Positions 6,715 through 13,494 of a DNA stretch of 16,351 nucleotides are shown here, piece by piece. Within the stretch, counting starts at the first letter, position 1, and each line of letters starts with the position of its first letter. Both the position numbers and the translations under genes were made by a program. This DNA is from JAKVKY01 sp964293585 (GTDB taxonomy: Bacteria; Bacillota; Negativicutes; Acidaminococcales; Acidaminococcaceae): the NCBI GenBank assembly GCA_964293585.1, contig CAXYYS010000045.1:1-16351 (forward strand), given 5' to 3'. Under the pieces are notes generated by a model that saw nothing but the letters and a program-made list of their open reading frames with translations, made no database searches and was not told the origin of the DNA.

Positions 6715-7974
6715 ATGGTAAAGGTTCTCACACAACAAGCTACCGCCGGCAACGGCGACCGCAAAAAAGGTAAAAATGATTGCCTGGTTACCGTCAGTCC
6801 GGCTAAGCCCGGCAGCGGTATTACCGTTAACTTACAATCGCCGGTACTGCGCCAGTATGGCAAGTACGAAAAAGCTTTGATCACTAAGACCGTCCAGGAC
6901 GCCGGCTTTGCCGATGTCCAGGTGGACGTGCAGGATAACAGCGCCTGGGATTATACTCTGATCGCCCGGGTGGAAGCCGCCTTGGAACGCGGCTGCGGCG
7001 GCGCCAAACTGGAACACGGCCAGGCCGTAGCTAAAACTGACCGTGGCCCCAAGCTGGAATTGACGCAAAAAGCTACCCAAAAACTGCGCCGTTCCATGAT
7101 GTTCGTCCCCGGCAACAGCCCCAAGATGATTAACTCCGCCGACATTTACGGCGCCGACAGTTTAATGTTCGATATTGAAGATTCCATTGCCGTCACAGAA
7201 AAAGATGCGGCCCGTTTATGCACGGCCCACGCTTTAAAAGCTTTGAAGTTCCACAGCGAAACCGTGGTCCGCATCAACCATCCTACCCAGACTCCTTACG
7301 GCCTGCGGGACCTGGAAGTAATCTGCGACGCCAAACCGGACCTGATCCGTCTGCCCAAGATTGAAGACATCAGCGAGCTGGATCTGGTCACCGGTTATAT
7401 TGAAGCCGCCGAGAAAAAACACGGCTGGCCCGCCGGTACCATCAACATTATCGGCGCCATCGAATCCGTCAAAGGTTTGTACAACGTGCGCGAGATGTGC
7501 AAACATCCCCGCATGGTGGCCATCGCCCTGGGCGCGGAAGATTTTATCGCCAATATTAAGACCAACAGGACTTTAAGCGGCATCGAACTGTACTACTGCC
7601 GGGAGCAAATTTTAATGGCCGCCCGGGATGCCGAGATTGCCTGCCTGGATACGGTTTTCTCCGACGTAAAGAACATGGACGGTTTTAACGACGAGACTAA
7701 CCGCATCCACGACATGGGCTTTGACGGCAAGAGCTGCATCCATCCGAAACAGATTGAAGCCATCCATAAAATTTTTACGCCTACCGACGTGCAGATTGCC
7801 AAAGCTTTAAAAGTTTTGGCAGCGTTCCAGGACTCCCTGAAAAATAATTCCGGCGTCCTGGCCGTGGACGGCAAGATGATTGATAAACCCATCGTGGTCA
7901 GAGCCGAAAGAGTCATTACCCAGGCCCGGGCTGCCGGTGTGGATATTGAAGCGAAGAAGGAGGCGCACAAATGA
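6715..7974 (+). CDS. citE: Citrate lyase fusion protein: CitD-like acyl-carrier domain plus CitE beta subunit
   Basis: The 419-residue product joins two citrate lyase subunits that are normally separate. Residues about 20-95 align with CitD, the acyl-carrier (gamma) subunit: the LVTVSPAKPGSGITVNLQS, RQYGKYEKALITKTV and DNSAWDYTLIARVEAA segments match CitD blocks in order. After a linker (about 95-122) comes a complete CitE domain (about 123-400), the citryl-ACP lyase, with RRSMMFVPGNSP (125-136), FDIEDS, metal-binding E250 in AIES, and GAEDF (E275, D276). In Klebsiella CitD the phosphoribosyl-dephospho-CoA group is attached to a serine in ESSD. The aligned segment here is GKND, and no serine occurs before S28. 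The ATG at 6715 is preferred because AAGGAGG lies six bases before it; the ATG at 6709 directly abuts that site. The stop overlaps the citF start (ATGA). Confidence 0.88.
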   Translation: MVKVLTQQATAGNGDRKKGKNDCLVTVSPAKPGSGITVNLQSPVLRQYGKYEKALITKTVQDAGFADVQVDVQDNSAWDYTLIARVEAALERGCGGAKLEHGQAVAKTDRGPKLELTQKATQKLRRSMMFVPGNSPKMINSADIYGADSLMFDIEDSIAVTEKDAARLCTAHALKALKFHSETVVRINHPTQTPYGLRDLEVICDAKPDLIRLPKIEDISELDLVTGYIEAAEKKHGWPAGTINIIGAIESVKGLYNVREMCKHPRMVAIALGAEDFIANIKTNRTLSGIELYYCREQILMAARDAEIACLDTVFSDVKNMDGFNDETNRIHDMGFDGKSCIHPKQIEAIHKIFTPTDVQIAKALKVLAAFQDSLKNNSGVLAVDGKMIDKPIVVRAERVITQARAAGVDIEAKKEAHK

Positions 7975-9530
7975 AAAACGCAGTGGGCCGGGAAATCCCG
8001 GAACAGATTAAAGGTTTTACGAATTTGCGTCCCTTCGCCGGCGCTTTCACCTACGTACCGGCACAAAAAGGCGCGGCGCGTAAGCTGCGCGTAGGTAAAC
8101 CTCATACCAATAAAGTTTTGGCGTCTATCGACGAAGCCATACAAAAAACCGGTCTCCACGACGGCATGACTATTTCCTTCCATCATCACCTGCGCAACGG
8201 CGATTTTCTGCTGAAGCTGGTGGTAGAACGGATTGCCGCTTTGGGCATCAAGGATATTACCATCGCTTCCAGTTCCTTATCCGATTGTCATGATTTTCTG
8301 GTAGATTATATTAAGAACGGCACCGTCACCGCCCTGGAATCCAGCGGTCTGCGCGGCCAGCTGGGCAAATTTTTAACTTTAAATCCCCGGGCTACCAAAA
8401 AGCCTACTATCATTCGTTCTCACGGCGACCGGGCCAGGGCTATCGAAGCCGGCGAGCTGCACATCGACGTAGCCTTTATGGGCGCGCCTACCTGTGACCG
8501 CCGCGGCAACTGCACCGGCCGTTTAGGCAAATCCGCCTTCGGCTCCATGGGTTATGCCATGGTGGACTGCGCTTATGCCGATCAGGTGGTCATCATCACC
8601 GACAACCTGGTAGACACGCCGGTGGTTCCTTACAGCATTCCCGAAAATCAGGTGGATTATATCGTAGTGGTAGACGCTATCGGCGATCCCGCCGGCATTG
8701 CTTCCGGTGCCATCCGGATCACCGGCAGCCCGGTACAGCTCAAGATGGCAGCTTATGCGGCTGCCGTCATGGACAAAGCCGGCTATCTGAAAAACGGTTT
8801 TTCCATGCAGATGGGCAGCGGCGGCGCTTCTCTGGCCGTGGCCACATACATCCGCAAAGAGATGGAAGCCCGCAGCATTAAAGGCAGCTTCTGTGTGGGC
8901 GGTATGGTGGGTATCGCCGCTGAGATGTTAAAAGACGGCTTGTTCGACGCGGCCTATGGCGCCCAGACTTTTGACATTCCCGCCATCCAGAGCCTGGCCA
9001 CTAATCCTAAACATATGGAAATGAGCGCCAGCATGTATGCTAATCCCTGGAATCCCAGTCCCATCGTCAATGACCTGGACGTGGTATTCCTGTCCGCCAC
9101 CGAGGTGGATGTAGATTTTAACGTTAACGTCATTACGGACTCCAACGGTATCTGTATGGGAGCCAGCGGCGGTCACAGCGACACGGCTGCCGGCGCCGCA
9201 CTTTCCATCATCATGTGCCCCGTCACCCGTGGACGCCTGCCCATGATCCGGGACCACGTGCAAAACGTCATCACCCCCGGTGAAAGCATCGATGTCATCG
9301 TCACGGACCGCGGCATCGCCGTGAATCCCCAACGGACGGACCTGCTGGAAAAATTACAGGGTTCCGGCCTGCCGTTAAAGACTATGCAGGAACTGCAGGA
9401 AATTGCTTACAGCTTTGTGGGCAAGCCCGAAGAAATTAAACTGTCCCAGGACCCTGACGACATCGTGGCCGTGGTAGAATACCGGGACGGCTCCATCATC
9501 GACGTGATCAGGAAACCTGTGTACGAATAA
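7971..9530 (+). CDS. citF: Citrate lyase alpha subunit (citrate CoA/ACP-transferase)
   Basis: The 519-residue product matches CitF throughout and has normal length. CitF exchanges the acetyl group on the carrier for citrate, giving citryl-carrier plus acetate; CitE then splits this to oxaloacetate and acetyl-carrier. Recognisable blocks are FHHHLRNGD (70-78), MGAPTCDRRGNCTG (170-183), MGSGGASLAV (281-290), and the highly conserved ASGGHSDTAAGA (398-409) followed by PVTRGRLP. No transmembrane or signal segment is present, so it is cytoplasmic. The start overlaps the stop of the CitD-E fusion gene by four bases, and AAGGAGG lies about seven bases upstream. Translational coupling and a fixed subunit ratio are therefore likely. 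A 20-bp tandem repeat begins at its stop codon, and the operon terminator lies at 9696-9726. Confidence 0.95.
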   Translation: MKNAVGREIPEQIKGFTNLRPFAGAFTYVPAQKGAARKLRVGKPHTNKVLASIDEAIQKTGLHDGMTISFHHHLRNGDFLLKLVVERIAALGIKDITIASSSLSDCHDFLVDYIKNGTVTALESSGLRGQLGKFLTLNPRATKKPTIIRSHGDRARAIEAGELHIDVAFMGAPTCDRRGNCTGRLGKSAFGSMGYAMVDCAYADQVVIITDNLVDTPVVPYSIPENQVDYIVVVDAIGDPAGIASGAIRITGSPVQLKMAAYAAAVMDKAGYLKNGFSMQMGSGGASLAVATYIRKEMEARSIKGSFCVGGMVGIAAEMLKDGLFDAAYGAQTFDIPAIQSLATNPKHMEMSASMYANPWNPSPIVNDLDVVFLSATEVDVDFNVNVITDSNGICMGASGGHSDTAAGAALSIIMCPVTRGRLPMIRDHVQNVITPGESIDVIVTDRGIAVNPQRTDLLEKLQGSGLPLKTMQELQEIAYSFVGKPEEIKLSQDPDDIVAVVEYRDGSIIDVIRKPVYE

Positions 9531-9606
9531 ATTAGGCTTCTACAGTATAAATTAAACTTCTGCAATATAAATCAGTTTTCAGCGGTATAAATTAGGTTTC
9601 AACGTT
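9527..9606. repeat. 20-bp imperfect tandem repeat, four copies
   Basis: Units at 9527-9546, 9547-9566, 9567-9586 and 9587-9606 all begin ataaat and continue with a variant of taggcttctacagt. The first unit contains the citF stop codon. The period of 20 bp is close to two helical turns, so all copies would face the same side of DNA. Function is unknown; it may be a protein-binding array or a slippage product. Confidence 0.75.
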
Positions 9607-9695
9607 AGTTAAAACAGTTCTCGGCTTAAGCTTTAAGCAGCAGTTGTTTCTCTCTCCTCCAACGAGAGTCTACCGTCTGCCCCGTGCAGACAAAG

Positions 9696-9726
9696 TATGG
9701 TCCGGTTGCCCCGGACCATATTTTTA
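9696..9726 (+). terminator. Rho-independent terminator of the citrate operon
   Basis: A perfect 10-bp stem, tatggtccgg (9696-9705) with ccggaccata (9711-9720) and a five-base loop, is followed by tttttat. A smaller hairpin, gtctgc-cccgt-gcagac (9675-9691), lies just before it. Confidence 0.88.
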
Positions 9727-9833
9727 TGTCCGCGTAGCTTTTTTCGGCGCTCTAATTTTACGGATAGTATTTTGTTTGGAAAAATCCGTCCGGCCAGTTT
9801 GCATTTTCTTTGCTTTTTTAACTACTGCCTCTA

Positions 9834-9842
9834 TGCTATAAT
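9834..9842 (+). promoter_or_regulatory. Extended -10 promoter of the thioredoxin gene
   Basis: TGC-TATAAT (TATAAT at 9837-9842) is a perfect extended -10 element. The -35 region is only a T-run, which such promoters tolerate. The predicted leader is about 140 nt. Confidence 0.6.
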
Positions 9843-9906
9843 TTATTTATCAGAAAAATATTTTTTTGGTGAGATTTAATTTGTGTTGAGACTTAAAAAG
9901 TTAAAA

Positions 9907-9966
9907 AACTTTGCTCCCACCCGCGGCGGGAAACTACATAGCTTCTCCCGGTTTTTAAGCAAAGTT
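9907..9966 (+). promoter_or_regulatory. Structured 5' leader of the thioredoxin gene
   Basis: A perfect 9-bp stem, aactttgct (9907-9915) with agcaaagtt (9958-9966), encloses about 42 nt that contain a GC-rich small hairpin (ccc-gcggc-ggg) and a second C/G-rich stretch, ctcccgg. It ends about ten bases before the AGGTGG ribosome binding site. No known riboswitch or T-box signature was recognised. Confidence 0.5.
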
Positions 9967-9988
9967 AGAACAGAAAGGTGGTTCAATC

Positions 9989-10309
9989 ATGGAAGACATG
10001 AAGACCGTAGATTTTAAAACAGCCGTAGAAGAAAGTTCTACCCCTGTAGTCGTAGATTTTTACGCACCCTGGTGCGGCTATTGCAAACGTCTGGCGCCGC
10101 TGCTGACCGTTTTGGAAAAAACTTATGATGGCAAAGTTAAATTCGTTAAAGTAAACGTAGATGACGAAAAAGAATTGGAAGAGCGTTTCCAGATCATGAC
10201 CCTGCCCACGCTGATGTTCTTCAAGGACGGCAAGGCCAGCGACGGGCTGGTCAACCCCGCTTCTAAAACCGTTATCACCGGCTGGTTGGCCGAAAAAGGC
10301 ATCGAATAA
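9989..10309 (+). CDS. trxA: Thioredoxin with WCGYC active site
   Basis: This 106-residue protein has the full thioredoxin fold: VVVDFYAPWCGYCKRLAP (about 20-37) with redox cysteines C29 and C32, and the cis-proline in TLPTLMFF (P73). The dipeptide between the cysteines is Gly-Tyr rather than the usual Gly-Pro, which would shift redox potential and partner choice. It reduces protein disulfides in the cytoplasm and would be recycled by the reductase encoded next to it. AGGTGG lies about eight bases before the ATG. The gene has its own promoter, a structured leader and a strong terminator directly after the stop. Thioredoxin function is secure; its specific clients are not known. Confidence 0.93.
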   Translation: MEDMKTVDFKTAVEESSTPVVVDFYAPWCGYCKRLAPLLTVLEKTYDGKVKFVKVNVDDEKELEERFQIMTLPTLMFFKDGKASDGLVNPASKTVITGWLAEKGIE

Positions 10310-10315
10310 TTTAGC

Positions 10316-10342
10316 AGGCAGGGGTGAGCCCCTGCCTTTTTT
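10316..10342 (+). terminator. Rho-independent terminator after trxA
   Basis: A perfect 9-bp GC-rich stem, aggcagggg (10316-10324) with cccctgcct (10329-10337) and loop tgag, is followed by six T's. It separates trxA from trxB, so trxB needs its own promoter or read-through. Confidence 0.92.
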
Positions 10343-10360
10343 ATGAGGACGCAAAAAGTT

Positions 10361-10390
10361 TTTACATATTGTTTAGCCGACGTCTAACAT
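10361..10390 (+). promoter_or_regulatory. Possible promoter of trxB
   Basis: TTTACA (10361-10366), an 18-base spacer and TAACAT (10385-10390) lie between the trxA terminator and the trxB start, giving a leader of about 20 nt. The match is moderate, but a promoter is expected here because of the upstream terminator. Confidence 0.45.
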
Positions 10391-10417
10391 AACGCCGGCA
10401 CGTTAGGAGGAATGAAC

Positions 10418-11338
10418 ATGGCAGACAAAGCTTATGATGTGTTAATTATCGGCGGCGGCCCCGGCGGCTACACCGCGGCTTTATATTGTGCCCGGGCCGG
10501 TCTCAAGACCGCCGTCCTGGAAAAACTCAGTCCCGGCGGCCAGATGGCTACCACGGACCAGGTGGATAACTATCCCGGTTTTGACATCGGCATCGAAGGT
10601 TTTGACCTGGGCGCCAAGATGGCAGCCGGCGCGGAACGTTTCGGCGCGGTTACCGAACTGACCGAAGTCACCGGCGTAGATTTAATCGGCAAGGAAAAAG
10701 TGGCTCACACCCCGGACGGTGATTTTACCGGCAAGGCCATCATTTTAGCGCTGGGCGCCAATCCCCGGGAGATTGGTCTGCCGGAAGAACGGAATTTATG
10801 GGGCCGTGGCGTGGCGTACTGCGCTACCTGCGACGGCATGCTGTATAAAGGTAAGGACGTGGCCATTGTCGGCGGCGGCAACACTGCCGTAGAAGAAGCA
10901 CTGTTCCTGTCCAAGATTTGCAGCCATGTGACCCTGATCCACCGCCGGGACAAACTGGCGGCACAACAGGTTATGCTGCGGACGCTCCTGGATGCTAAGA
11001 ACGTAACCATCCTCTACAACAGCGCTGTAAAAGCTATCCACGCGGAGAAAAAAGTCACCGGCATCACCGTGGCCAACAAAGACGGCAGCACCCAGGAACT
11101 GGCTGTGGCCGGACTCTTCGTAGCTATCGGCCGTGTTCCGGTAACGCAAATGTTCGAAGGCCAGCTGCAACTGGACAAAGCCGGTTACATCATCGCCGAC
11201 GAAACCACCCGCACCAACCTGCCCGGCGTTTTCGCCGTAGGCGATATCCGGACCAAGGCCCTGCGCCAGATTATTACCGCTGCTGCGGATGGCGCCATGG
11301 CTTCCAAGTTTGCCGAAGAATATCTGAACACGCTGTAA
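10418..11338 (+). CDS. trxB: Thioredoxin reductase (NADPH, FAD)
   Basis: The 306-residue product is a standard low-molecular-weight thioredoxin reductase. The FAD-binding GGGPGG is at residues 12-17, the redox-active CATC at 135-138, the NADPH-binding GGGNTA at 152-157 with HRRDK following near 175-179, and the second FAD motif VGDIRTKALRQIITAAADG near 274-292. It would transfer electrons from NADPH through FAD and the C135/C138 disulfide to thioredoxin, most likely the product of the preceding gene. The start at 10418 is chosen because TAGGAGG lies seven bases upstream; an in-frame ATG at 10412 is only one base from that site. No odd residues were noticed. Confidence 0.95.
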   Translation: MADKAYDVLIIGGGPGGYTAALYCARAGLKTAVLEKLSPGGQMATTDQVDNYPGFDIGIEGFDLGAKMAAGAERFGAVTELTEVTGVDLIGKEKVAHTPDGDFTGKAIILALGANPREIGLPEERNLWGRGVAYCATCDGMLYKGKDVAIVGGGNTAVEEALFLSKICSHVTLIHRRDKLAAQQVMLRTLLDAKNVTILYNSAVKAIHAEKKVTGITVANKDGSTQELAVAGLFVAIGRVPVTQMFEGQLQLDKAGYIIADETTRTNLPGVFAVGDIRTKALRQIITAAADGAMASKFAEEYLNTL

Positions 11339-11352
11339 AATTCCCTTAGGAA

Positions 11353-11393
11353 AAACCAGGCATAAGTTTTCAGCTTGTGCCTGGTTTATTTTT
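11353..11393 (+). terminator. Rho-independent terminator after trxB
   Basis: aaaccaggcataag (11353-11366) pairs with cttgtgcctggttt (11374-11387) over 14 positions with one G-U pair, followed by atttttat. Confidence 0.85.
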
Positions 11394-11434
11394 ATATAAA
11401 TTTAAATAATTTTAAACTTATTAGGTTCTAATTT

Positions 11435-11463
11435 TTGACTTTAGATACCTTATAGGTTATAAT
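11435..11463 (+). promoter_or_regulatory. Promoter of the toxin-antitoxin operon with possible operator
   Basis: TTGACT (11435-11440), a 17-base spacer and TATAAT (11458-11463) form a near-consensus promoter about 90 bases before the antitoxin start. The spacer contains the small dyad acct-tat-aggt (11447-11457), and taggtt is repeated at 11422 and 11453. These could be sites for autoregulation by the ribbon-helix-helix antitoxin. Confidence 0.7.
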
Positions 11464-11552
11464 ATAAATAAAGTAAGGTGGGTTTTAAATTACAAACAAG
11501 TTCCAATGACATTTACCGAATTTTAGGCTGGGAAGTTTATGGAGGTGCAATC

Positions 11553-11861
11553 ATGTCTCAAGCAACCTTTAGTGTTAGAATGGATGAAAATCTTAAAAAA
11601 GAATTTGATGCTTTATGTGCAGATTTTGGCATGAGTGCCACGACAGCTTTTAACATTTTCGCCCGGGCCGTCGTTAGAGAACGCAAAATTCCCTTTGAAA
11701 TTGCCGCAAAGATTCCTAATATTTCCAGAGAAGATGCCTTAAAAGCATTTATGACCTTGCGCCAACAAGCTAAAGCTAACGGTGTGCAAGATATGACTTA
11801 CCCGGAAATTGATGCAGAAATCGCCAAGGAAAGACGTTGCGCCGAAGGAAGTGATAAATGA
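11553..11861 (+). CDS. RelB/DinJ-type antitoxin (ribbon-helix-helix)
   Basis: The 102-residue product (from ATG at 11553, with GGAGGTG five bases upstream; an in-frame ATG at 11478 lacks such a site) has a DinJ-type ribbon-helix-helix domain in the first 50 residues. The beta strand ATFSVRMD is followed by helices ENLKKEFDALCADFGM and ATTAFNIFARAVVRERKIPFEI. The C-terminal half (about 55-100, with YPEIDAEIAKER) is charged and helical, fitting a toxin-neutralising tail. It would dimerise, bind its own promoter and inhibit the neighbouring PIN nuclease. The gene overlaps the toxin start by four bases (ATGA), typical of such pairs. Base composition is clearly more AT-rich than the trx and citrate genes, suggesting horizontal gain. 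Confidence 0.88.
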   Translation: MSQATFSVRMDENLKKEFDALCADFGMSATTAFNIFARAVVRERKIPFEIAAKIPNISREDALKAFMTLRQQAKANGVQDMTYPEIDAEIAKERRCAEGSDK

Positions 11862-12280
11862 CTTGTTATGCGGTAATCGATACTAATGTTTTAATTGCAT
11901 CTTTACTAACAAGTCATGAAGATTCCGCCACTGTTCAAATCTTGGAAAAAGTTTTTACCGGTGAGATTATTCCTTTGTACAATCAGAAAATTATTGAGGA
12001 ATATCAAAATGTCTTGCACCGAAAAAAATTTGGCTTTTCCAATGAAGCAATTTTCACTTTGCTAGGTGCCTTAGTAAAATTTGGAGAGCTTGTGGCACCA
12101 TTACCTTCAGGTGAAATTTTACCGGACAAATTTGATTTACCATTTTATGAAGTAGCACTTGCACGGCAAAATGACCACGCTTTTCTTGTTACAGGAAATC
12201 TAAAACATTTTCCTCTCAAAAGTTTTATCGTGACCCCGCGTGAACTAATAAGTTTATTAAAAAGCCTTGACAAAAAATAA
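11858..12280 (+). CDS. PIN-domain ribonuclease toxin
   Basis: The 140-residue product matches the PIN family of putative toxins (COG1569 type). It begins YAVIDTNVLIASLL with metal-binding D8, has E47/E48 in the IIEEY helix, acidic D90/D93 in the LPDKFDLPFYEVAL segment, and ends with FLVTGNLKHFP, in which N114 stands where many PIN proteins have the last aspartate. PIN toxins are Mg2+-dependent RNases that cut tRNA, rRNA or mRNA. The overlap with the DinJ-type gene shows it is the toxin of a two-gene module. DinJ-like antitoxins are better known with RelE/YafQ toxins, so the pairing is worth noting. Whether N114 weakens activity is unknown. A terminator follows directly. Confidence 0.85.
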   Translation: MTCYAVIDTNVLIASLLTSHEDSATVQILEKVFTGEIIPLYNQKIIEEYQNVLHRKKFGFSNEAIFTLLGALVKFGELVAPLPSGEILPDKFDLPFYEVALARQNDHAFLVTGNLKHFPLKSFIVTPRELISLLKSLDKK

Positions 12281-12320
12281 AAGCAGCTGTAAGAATTTTT
12301 ATCTTACAACTGCTTTTTGC
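12280..12320 (+). terminator. Rho-independent terminator of the toxin-antitoxin operon
   Basis: aaagcagctgtaaga (12280-12294) pairs with tcttacaactgcttt (12302-12316) with one mismatch, and a T-run follows. The stem starts at the last base of the toxin stop codon. Confidence 0.85.
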
Positions 12321-12380
12321 TGTCCGGATTAATAAAAATAACAAACCTGTAAAAGGATTCGTGCTCGTACTCGCAACAAC

Positions 12381-12659
12381 AATTGAAAGTGAATGCAAGC
12401 ATACGAAAAGCAAAATATAATTACAGGGTAGCTCCTGCAATAACAATTAGAAACGGATGCAAGCGATACGCGCATCGGAATAATGCGTCGTTTTAGTAGG
12501 TTCGCGAAGCGTAGCGAGCATGAAGGCCCGGTCGCAAGACCGGGAACAGCATGCGAGCAGCTGAGCCAACCACTAAAACAGCATTATGTAGTATTGCGCG
12601 CAGAGCTTGCATCCGTTTTAAACTGTGACTGTTGCCAAGGAGCTACTCTGCCATGTATT
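12381..12659. repeat. Dispersed 66-bp-unit repeat/palindrome element, copy 2
   Basis: This is a diverged relative of the element at 887-1167. Two tandem units start at 12381 (64 bp) and 12445, both resembling aattggaaacgaatgcaagc. The second runs into a long palindrome: aaacggatgcaagc (12451-12464) pairs perfectly with gcttgcatccgttt (12605-12618). Nested inside are gttttagta/cactaaaac arms and a perfect cccggtc-gcaa-gaccggg hairpin (12527-12544). The right end (12625-12659) matches positions 1133-1167 in 34 of 35 bases. As with copy 1, it lies between convergent genes: the toxin gene on the plus strand and the ABC operon on the minus strand. Confidence 0.8.
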
Positions 12660-12699
12660 GCTCCCGCACTATTACACCCGATACAAATTATCTTTTCTA

Positions 12700-13494
12700 C
12701 TAGCTTAACAGCAAACTATCGCTGTCCAACTCATTCCCCGCCGCCTGCTCAAACATCTGCAGCAAATCAGGAATCTTCAGCGTCTTCTTCTTTTCCCCTT
12801 CCACATCCACCAGGATACGCCCTTCATGCATCATGATGAGCCGGTTGCCAAACCGCAGGGCATCCCGCATGTTATGCGTAATCATCAGGGTAGTCAGATG
12901 GTCCCTGGACACAATCTTCTGGGTCAGGTCCAGAACTTTTTCCGCCGTCTTGGGATCCAGCGCCGCCGTATGTTCGTCCAGCAGTAAAAGCTTAGGCGTC
13001 TTTAAAGAAGCCATGAGCAAGGTCAGCGCCTGGCGCTGGCCGCCGCTTAAAAGTCCTACCCTGGCCGTCAGCCTGTCTTCCAGACCCAAATCCAGTTCTT
13101 TTAATAATTTGATGAAACGTGCATCGTCCTCTTCCCTCTGACTCCACCTTAATCCCGGAGTCTGTCCCCGGCGGGATGCAATCGCCAGGTTTTCTTCAAT
13201 CATCATGCCGGCGGCCGTACCCATCATAGGATCCTGGAACACGCGGCCGATATACTTGGCCCGCTGATGTTCCGGCATCTTGGTCACGTCGGTGCCGTCA
13301 ATGATAATCTGGCCCTTGTCCACTCTCAGCACGCCGCTGATAGAATTTAGCAGCGTAGATTTGCCGGCGCCGTTACCGCCGATGACGGTAACAAAATCGC
13401 CCGGCTTTAAATGCAGGCTTAAACCCGTAAGCGCCTTCTTTTCGTTGATGGTCCCCGGGAAGAAAGTCTTGTAAATATCTTTTACTTCTAACAT
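12700..13494 (-). CDS. ABC transporter ATP-binding protein (TrpX-associated type)
   Basis: The 264-residue product has all ABC ATPase motifs: Walker A GGNGAGKST (39-47), Q-loop Q87 in RVFQDP, signature LSGGQRQ (149-155), Walker B LLLLDEHTAALD with E174, and switch H207 in MITHN. The family resembled is COG1101, whose genes travel with a COG4120 permease and a COG2984 binding protein, as here. It energises the permease from the cytoplasmic side. Its ATG overlaps the permease stop (TAATG), so the two are translationally coupled. It is the last gene of the operon; no simple terminator follows, and the palindromic repeat element begins about 40 bases beyond the stop. Confidence 0.93.
   Translation of the reverse strand: MLEVKDIYKTFFPGTINEKKALTGLSLHLKPGDFVTVIGGNGAGKSTLLNSISGVLRVDKGQIIIDGTDVTKMPEHQRAKYIGRVFQDPMMGTAAGMMIEENLAIASRRGQTPGLRWSQREEDDARFIKLLKELDLGLEDRLTARVGLLSGGQRQALTLLMASLKTPKLLLLDEHTAALDPKTAEKVLDLTQKIVSRDHLTTLMITHNMRDALRFGNRLIMMHEGRILVDVEGEKKKTLKIPDLLQMFEQAAGNELDSDSLLLS

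Noticed and set aside
6447..6884. Minus-strand open frame of 145 codons across the transporter/lyase junction
   Set aside because: It is antisense to two well-supported genes and has no recognisable features.
11478..11552. Longer antitoxin start at 11478
   Set aside because: The extra 25 residues lack family similarity, while GGAGGTG lies just before the ATG at 11553.
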